Assembly: GCA_001970855.1 (NCBI GenBank)
Contig: LSSN01001386.1
Span: 1 to 15,717 of the forward strand
Source of the DNA: Smittium culicis
Taxonomy: Eukaryota; Kickxellomycota; Harpellomycetes; Harpellales; Legeriomycetaceae
Length of the DNA: 15,717 bases
Reading direction: 5' to 3'
Under the pieces are notes generated by a model, which saw only the letters and a list, made by a program, of their open reading frames with translations, did no database searches and was not told the DNA's origin. The translations under genes and the position numbers were made by a program. Positions 9,231 to 15,717 of the stretch are shown in pieces. Position 1 is the first letter of the stretch. Every line of letters starts with the position of its first letter.

Positions 9231-11245
9231 TTAAATTTTTTAACATCAGTAATTTCTATAAACTTTATTTTTTTGGATAATACTTAATTTCGGTATCTTA
9301 AATTATATTATCAAAGCCTAAATTGATTTTTTTTAGAAAATATTTTACTTTATATAAATTAGCTTAAAATTTATTTTAAATATGAAATCAGATCAAATTC
9401 AATCATAGTTTTTGTTAAAATAATTATTGCGATTATTTCAAAGTTTTAATTCGTTATTTTTCTAGTATAAGTATTAATTAAATAAATCCTTGAATAAAGA
9501 TACTATTATGGGTCTAGTTATTCTCTAAATTTTGACTTGTTAAAAGTAATAAGATTAATTGAAAACAAATAGTTGCAATATATTAATTTTTTTAATATTT
9601 ATATTTGAAAATTTCGGGATGATAAACTCTAGAAGGCAAAGAAACTGATAATTTTTTAATATTTTTTATGGATAGCGAAATCGCAAATTTATTGTAAAAT
9701 TCTATATTTAAGTGAGCGGAATTAATGAAGTCTACAGTTATTAAGAAATTACTAGAATCGAGATAAAATATATATATTAAAATTATCCCAAATTACAGAT
9801 TAGGTGGTCTTCTTTTTGCATATTTAAAATTCTCAACTGTATTGATTAAATATTATTTTTTTAGGATATCAATTAAATATTATATACCAACTAGTTCATA
9901 ATCATTAAATATTATCCAATGAGGATTGAAAAAAATATCACTAGAGTATATAAACATAAAATTTATCATCAGATTCTCGTAGCTTAATTATTAAAATTCA
10001 ATTTTTTTATTCATCACTTATAAATAATAAATTAATTTATATTATACACAAATATTTGCTTTATAAATATAATATTAGGAATGTATCTTATAAATTATCG
10101 ATTATTTTAATGTATTGCTATTTTTCATCAAAATTTCGTTTAGGAACATGTAATTAACACATAAAATCTTGTATTCATTTATATTATTCGCTAAATAATT
10201 ATAAAAAGTAATTTTTGTGGACCATTAAATACGCTGATATATTATTGATTATAATTTTTTGATTTTTTTAATTCAACTGTGATATATAGTACATTTTAAT
10301 TCATTTATAATTTATATAATATATAATCTATGTAAACTTCTGCTATGAGATTTAATATTTTTTTAATATTTTACTATTATTTTGAATTTTTATTTATGAT
10401 AAAAATTAAAAATTCTTTTTATAAACAGTTTAGCTGCATTATTTTTTATTGATTTTGTTATCAAATAAAATTATAACTATAATAAATACTTGAAAATATA
10501 ATTATTTTTACCTCAAGATAATTTACAGATAGCTGTGAAATGTTCTCAAGTTTAATTTTTTCAAATTATATCTCTTTCTCGTTTTCAATATTCAGGCATA
10601 TATTGCCTTGATGAGTTTAATTGATGGCTAATATCTTAATAATTTATCTTGAATAATAAAAAATATCGCTTTTTTTGATATCTAATTTTTATTCCAACAT
10701 TATTTGGAAATTGATAATAGATTATTTTATCTGAATTTTTAATTAAATATTTTATAGGTATTATTAAAATTTATTTTAATTTTGGATTATTTATTTTCAC
10801 TCAAAATATCAGTTAGATTTTTTGCATTCGGGGTCTGAATTAAAATATTTTTATGAAATCTATTTTTTTTTTTATTAACCTGAAAGTCAGATTTACAATT
10901 AGAAAAATCATTTATGCATCTTGTTTCAAATACTTTTTTCTCCAAAAATTTAACTTTATGATTTTTTTATCTAAATTCTCAATTAGAAATATCGCTCTTT
11001 ATCTTATTCAAATCCTTGTGTTAATGAAACTTTATTATATTTTATTATGTATGAATATCAGCCCATAACCAGTTATAAAATATAATCACAATTAATTAGT
11101 AGCCAGTAAAAATATTTTCATTTAAATTAGGCTACTGAATTTCAGTATATAAAATCTTATATTATAATTGAACTGACTAATAAAAACTTCAAGAATATAA
11201 TTTATAAAAGATATTATTTTATTATATATCCTATATAGTATCAAA
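9231..11245. other. Longest gene-less AT-rich stretch
   Basis: ATTAAATATTAT occurs three times within 71 bases (9845, 9872, 9904). A chance-like open frame of 71 codons lies at 10853-11068 (+). Its translation is almost only F, I, K, L, N, S and Y, and it has no motif. At this composition roughly 9% of codons are stops, so a few runs of this length are expected in six frames of 15.7 kb. From about 10.3 to 11.0 kb the + strand is T-rich. Confidence 0.5.
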
Positions 11246-11297
11246 GTTTCTTTAATCTGAATTCTCCAGCTGATTAAAGTAACACATTTATCAGCTG
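11246..11297. repeat. Two overlapping, mutually exclusive hairpins
   Basis: GTTTCTTTAATC (11246-11257) pairs with GATTAAAGTAAC (11272-11283) at 11 of 12 positions. CAGCTGAT (11267-11274) pairs perfectly with ATCAGCTG (11290-11297). The two stems share bases 11272-11274 and cannot form together. In an RNA this would look like a switch; in DNA it may be the relic of a foldback end. Confidence 0.5.
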
Positions 11298-11571
11298 ATA
11301 ATCTATAAAAATCTCATTTTTTTATGGATAATTATTTTGATAAAATTTTCATAGATGTAAGGGGCTTGAAACTATTTAGGAGAGCTTATATGTGTAGATA
11401 TATAGAAATGTAGAATCAGACTTTGAATTACCTTTCTTTTCGGATTTTATACTTTTTATTTCTTGCAATTTTTGATAATTATCCTTTTTAAAAAGTTTTA
11501 CTACTAATAAACTCCAATCAAAATTGCTATAATAAACCACATTTAATCAGTTAAATACTAAATCCATAAGA
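11298..11571. other. AT-rich stretch, nothing recognised
   Basis: A modest GC-raised patch occurs near 11350-11440. No frame or repeat is supported. Confidence 0.4.
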
Positions 11572-11662
11572 AATCAATCAATTGTCAAGAAAGATATAAA
11601 GAAGCATTAAATTCAATATAAATCAGTTAACTATCAAGAAAAATATAAAGAAGAATTAAATT
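11572..11662. repeat. 42-bp diverged direct repeat pair
   Basis: 11572-11613 and 11621-11662 match at 36 of 42 positions without gaps, with the shared core TATAAAGAAG. Five of the six mismatches are transitions. A shorter AATCAGTTAA string just before (about 11545) may be a third partial unit. This is a small decayed tandem array in an A-rich block. Confidence 0.6.
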
Positions 11663-12126
11663 AAAAACGATTCGGAAAAATTATCAAGCCCAACTATCGT
11701 TATGGCTAAGATTATTTAAAAGGTAATCTTTGTAAACATCTATAAAAAAAATTAAGAACAAAACAACCTCCAAAAAATACAAAAAAAAAAAGCTATAAAA
11801 GCAATAATCAAAGATTTAAAGGAAGAGAATTGAAAAATATTCATACGAAAATTATCATGGCTAAACAGAAGAATTTAGCGTTTTCTTACAAATTATCTTT
11901 ATTTTTTGACCAAATTATAAAAAATAAAAAAATACATTCATAAAATCAAATTATTTTTTTATCACTCTTATTAAAATAAAAATTAATGCTATAACTAAAC
12001 AAAAATTATAAAATTATACAACCCGTGTTCTTGAAATTTATCTATCCTTTAATTTTTTAAGCATAAAATTCATCTTAGTAATCTAAAACTACCTTAAAAA
12101 CCAAAAAAATCAAATAAAAACAAGGA
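11663..12126. other. A-rich block without a gene
   Basis: The + strand is strongly A-rich here; A makes up about two thirds of 11761-11820. ATGGCTAA occurs at about 11701 and 11857, each followed by a short frame that soon meets a stop. Such A bias is typical of the sense strand of many retroelements, but no domain is readable. Confidence 0.4.
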
Positions 12127-12297
12127 ATGATCAAAGAAGTTCATAAAATGGTTGATAATTCTAATAATTCTTTGGTTAAGATAGTTTCTTCTATAATGAA
12201 ACCTAGGCGAGGGCTTTTTATGCTCGAAGAGAGAAATAGAAATAGGACTAAGGCTGAACTGAAAATGAAACTGAAACTAAGACTGAGGCTAAGATAG
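12127..12297 (+). CDS. Possible 56-codon basic ORF containing a hexamer array
   Basis: ATG at 12127-12129 opens 56 codons to TAG at 12295-12297; an in-frame TAA stands 12 bases before the ATG. The first half (MIKEVHKMVDNSNNSLVKI) looks like an ordinary mixed protein. The second half becomes a Lys/Arg/Leu alternation imposed by the hexamer array (12231-12297). The opposite strand is also open across the same interval. G+C is clearly above the flanks. It may be a truncated gene, a transposon fragment or a chance frame. No family was recognised. Confidence 0.2.
   Translation: MIKEVHKMVDNSNNSLVKIVSSIMKPRRGLFMLEERNRNRTKAELKMKLKLRLRLR
12231..12297. repeat. Degenerate hexanucleotide array (AACTGA-like)
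   Basis: T recurs every six bases (12237, 12243, 12249, 12255, then 12260, 12266, 12272, 12278, 12284, 12290), with purine-rich units such as AACTGA, GACTGA, GGCTAA and AAATGA. Single-base deletions shift the phase after 12255 and 12290. There are about ten units. It could be a former microsatellite or a repeat encoding a low-complexity peptide. Confidence 0.7.
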
Positions 12298-13475
12298 TGC
12301 TATTTATTTAATATTATAGTGATAATATTTATAGGTTTATCATAGCCTCCAGTTTTTGCAGTAGATCTTTGAGCGTGAGAATCAATCCGGGGGAATAAAT
12401 GGAATCAGTTTTCTTGATATCGTTTTAATTTAATAGATTAGACATCATTTTGATAGACAAGATTTAATTTTTTATGTTAAATTATAGTTTTTAGGGGTTT
12501 TTTATACGTTATTTGTTAAAAAAAATTAATACTAATTAAAGTTTGAAAATATGATTACAGTTGTAGTTAAAGGTTGAATTATTTTTATTTATATTTTTAT
12601 TCTGATTTTTTTTATTAACCAAGTTGTAAAATTAAAAATTTTAAAATATTCAGATTAAGGAAGCTTAATTTTAGAATTGTAAAAAAGTAGCTTAAAAAAA
12701 GAAATATTTTATTTAATTTTATCAGAGTTTAGGGATTATTTTTAATATTCTATAAGTTTACTATTATTAATTTTCTAAAAAAAAATTTGACTAACTTTCA
12801 ACAATGTATTTTCTGGGTAGTTATTTATATGAAAAAAATACCTGTGATCTTTAATATTTTTTATGTTTACTGTTTTTGTTTGACTAGACTATATTTTGGC
12901 TGTATCTTTTAAATAGTTAAACTGCGTGTTTTGTTATTATTAATTTTTCTTTTCTTTTTGATCTGATGTCATTAGTATACTTACTAAAAAAATTAACTAT
13001 GTTCTTTGTAATTTCTTATTATTATACTAAATAGTGGCTTGTAAAACTAAAGCTAATCGTGTGAAGTATTAACGGTTGTATTCAAAAAAAAAATTTTTCT
13101 GGTTCATGATATGTATTATGTAAAATATTTTAACTTTTGTTTAAATTATTTGAGCTTTATAATTGTAAATCAAAATATCTGGTAGTTTTTATTAGATAAA
13201 TAAAGCTTATTAACTAAATTTAAAAGACTTTTATGACGAATAAAATTCTGAGTGATAAGGGAGATTAACATCTTCATCACTTCCATAAATATATATTTAG
13301 TGGGATAAATATAATATAATTAATAATACACTTAAAATTTTCTCAAAAATAGATAAATGTTACCCTTTTATAAATTTTAAAGAAAAATATTTAAGATATT
13401 ATTAAATAAAAAAATTAATATAAGAATTAATTTTCAGATATTAGCTTACAGAATATTTAGAAACTTTCTATAAGG
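12298..13475. other. GC-raised patch, then T-rich gene-less block
   Basis: About 12340-12420 is relatively GC-rich (for example GAATCAATCCGGGGGAATAA near 12380), with frames interrupted by stops. About 12580-13150 is T-rich on the + strand, the opposite skew from 11.5-12.1 kb. An A10T5 tract lies at 13084-13098. No gene was seen. Confidence 0.4.
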
Positions 13476-13558
13476 CTCCATAAGCAACTTGAAATAATCT
13501 ATGGATAACATTCCATAATTTATAATAAGTTCCTATTATATTCAAAAATGTTCCATAA
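13476..13558. repeat. Repeated TCCATAA motifs in the leader of the gag-like remnant
   Basis: TCCATAA recurs within CTCCATAAG (13476-13484), TTCCATAA (13511-13518) and TTCCATAA (13551-13558), with a related TTCCTATTA near 13530. TATGGA (13500-13505) can pair with TCCATA (13512-13517). The cluster lies directly upstream of the ATG at 13589, where an LTR or leader would be expected. A regulatory or packaging role is speculation. Confidence 0.4.
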
Positions 13559-13588
13559 AGTTATAGAGTATTTTTGTGGATAGCAGGG

Positions 13589-14099
13589 ATGGATCAAACG
13601 AATAATTTTCAGATGAGTCATATAAAACCAGTGACTAGAAAACCAACGGTGCAGGTCATAAAATTACTTAAAAAGATGTAAAATTTACTTATTATTCTAA
13701 AAATATGAATTTAAATAGTGAATATTATCCAGACCCCGAATTCTGTAACGAGTATGAAATCATCGTTCCTTCAATTCCAAACCCCAATTCTCCTTCAGCT
13801 CCTTATTTTGACGGGACTTAAGTTGAATATTTTATTAATCGTATGAAAAAACATGCTATTAAGTCAAATTTCAGGACTAATAATTTGGGAGAAAATTTAC
13901 CTAATTATTTTTTCAAGAAAATTGTACCAGTATTAGAAATTTTCTATTTTATAAATTTCAAGAATCATTAGTAATTATTATATATATTTACTATTATAAA
14001 TTAGATATTATCAAATCTAAAGCTTTATAGTTCGAAATAAATGTGATTAATTGTAAATACTGTATCGGGAACCACGAATTCAGTGAAATTAAATTCTGA
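13589..14099 (+). pseudogene. Decayed gag-like retrotransposon remnant (frameshifted, with stops)
   Basis: Three consecutive + strand frames look coding. ATG at 13589 opens 30 codons (MDQTNNFQMSHIKPVTRKPT...) to TAA at 13679. The next frame runs through ATG 13705 and reads IPNPNSPSAPYFDGT before TAA at 13819-13821, then 49 more codons to TAG at 13969-13971. A third frame, 13974-14099, carries one internal TAG and a Cys/His stretch (CKYCIGNH). The P-Y-F-D-G-T motif followed by a hydrophobic/basic helix-like segment resembles the start of the capsid region in gag proteins of fungal LTR retrotransposons; that comparison is from memory, not a search. The 13741-13800 line has 24/60 G+C. CAA/CAG-to-stop changes would explain several of the nonsense codons. 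No zinc knuckle of the exact CX2CX4HX4C form, protease or reverse transcriptase was found. Confidence 0.5.
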
Positions 14100-14565
14100 T
14101 ACGACATACAATATTTATAGATATAAGAATTTGAGTAATATTGAGATAATTATTTCGATTTCCGTTTCATTTTTTTCTTGATATCTTGCGGTTGTATTCT
14201 CAATCCTATATGATTCAGTAAATCCGATTTGATGAAAAAATGGAGTGCTCATTATGTAACTAGACTTTAATTACTCTGAAGACGCGTCAATAATGTATCA
14301 AAACGGATATATATGAATAATAAATCAATTAAAATCGCTCTAAATTCATAAATACCTCATAATTATGAGTTTTTATTACCCCTGTAAACTAAAAATAATT
14401 ATCAGATTTTTTGACCTGTAATTCCTAGATTGTTTTAAATAACAGCTGAGTTTATTAAATCGGTTGAAAATATAATTCTGCGAATACAATAAGCAACAAG
14501 TCTCGTATTTCAGATTTATTTCAGACATTTTAATCAAATTTTGATCAAAAAACTTTCAAAATTAA
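14100..14565. other. Degenerate continuation of the retroelement remnant
   Basis: Stops interrupt every frame, but G+C remains raised to about 14470. The stretch contains GACGCGTC (14281-14288) and a perfect 14-bp palindrome CTCATAATTATGAG (14356-14369). It is probably part of the same decayed element as the gag-like frames upstream, judged by position and composition only. Confidence 0.35.
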
Positions 14566-14643
14566 ATTTATTTTGAGAAAATGGAAATGAAAGCCCAAAT
14601 AAAGTTAAAAATGAGCATTAAAAGGTTAGAAAATAATAATTAG
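14566..14643 (+). pseudogene. Short Lys/Glu-rich frame, possible gag tail fragment
   Basis: An open run of 25 codons ends at TAG 14641-14643. From the ATG at 14581 it reads MEMKAQIKLKMSIKRLENNN, a charged, heptad-like composition. It is in the same reading phase as the 13705 frame. It may be a coiled-coil piece of the same broken polyprotein, but it is too short to prove. Confidence 0.2.

Positions 14644-15717
<1,074 letters not shown>

Noticed and set aside
10853..11068. 71-codon open frame on the + strand
   Set aside because: The translation is almost only F, I, K, L, N, S and Y with no motif. At about 9% stop codons per position, several open runs of this length are expected by chance, and base composition does not change at its borders.

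Overview
The window looks like a decayed, extremely AT-rich block of a eukaryotic genome, most likely an AT-rich repeat isochore of a filamentous fungus. Typical 60-base lines have only about 15% G+C by hand count (9/60 at 5161-5220 and 9/60 at 8401-8460). No long open frame survives on either strand, there is no bacterial-style gene packing, and I see no rRNA or tRNA gene. The fungal assignment is an inference. It rests on the gag-like retroelement remnant and on the transition-dominated decay of repeats, which recalls RIP (repeat-induced point mutation). Other AT-rich eukaryotes are not excluded.

Layout. The window starts in a 15-base G run and ends in 49 perfect AAT units, so both edges are simple sequence, as at the ends of a short-read contig. 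A more GC-rich patch (about 60-240; 23/60 in one line) holds an imperfect long inverted repeat. A possible coding remnant lies at 634-735 and a perfect 18-bp inverted repeat at 969-1017. The best mobile-element candidate is a 187-bp piggyBac-type MITE at 1099-1285. It is flanked by TTAA on both sides, begins CCCT and ends AGGG, and has a GC-rich left end. From about 1.3 to 11.5 kb the sequence is almost all AT-rich DNA with small hairpins, short tandem repeats, a recurring A-tract/T-tract module (about 1664, 3206 and 7661) and a few short coding-like islands.

The right third differs. An A-rich block (about 11.5-12.1 kb) is followed by a GC-raised island (12.13-12.42 kb) with a degenerate hexamer array inside a short frame. 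A T-rich block follows, then the clearest protein-like remnant at 13,589-14,099: a gag-like, frameshifted and stop-broken reading frame with a P-x-F-D-G-T motif. The sequence downstream is A-rich on the same strand, as expected for the rest of a decayed retroelement.

No functional gene is demonstrated. The genes do not work together as a system. The window is best read as a graveyard of transposable elements with one short, apparently younger insertion. I found no convincing sign of a novel biological system; the findings are leads of modest interest.
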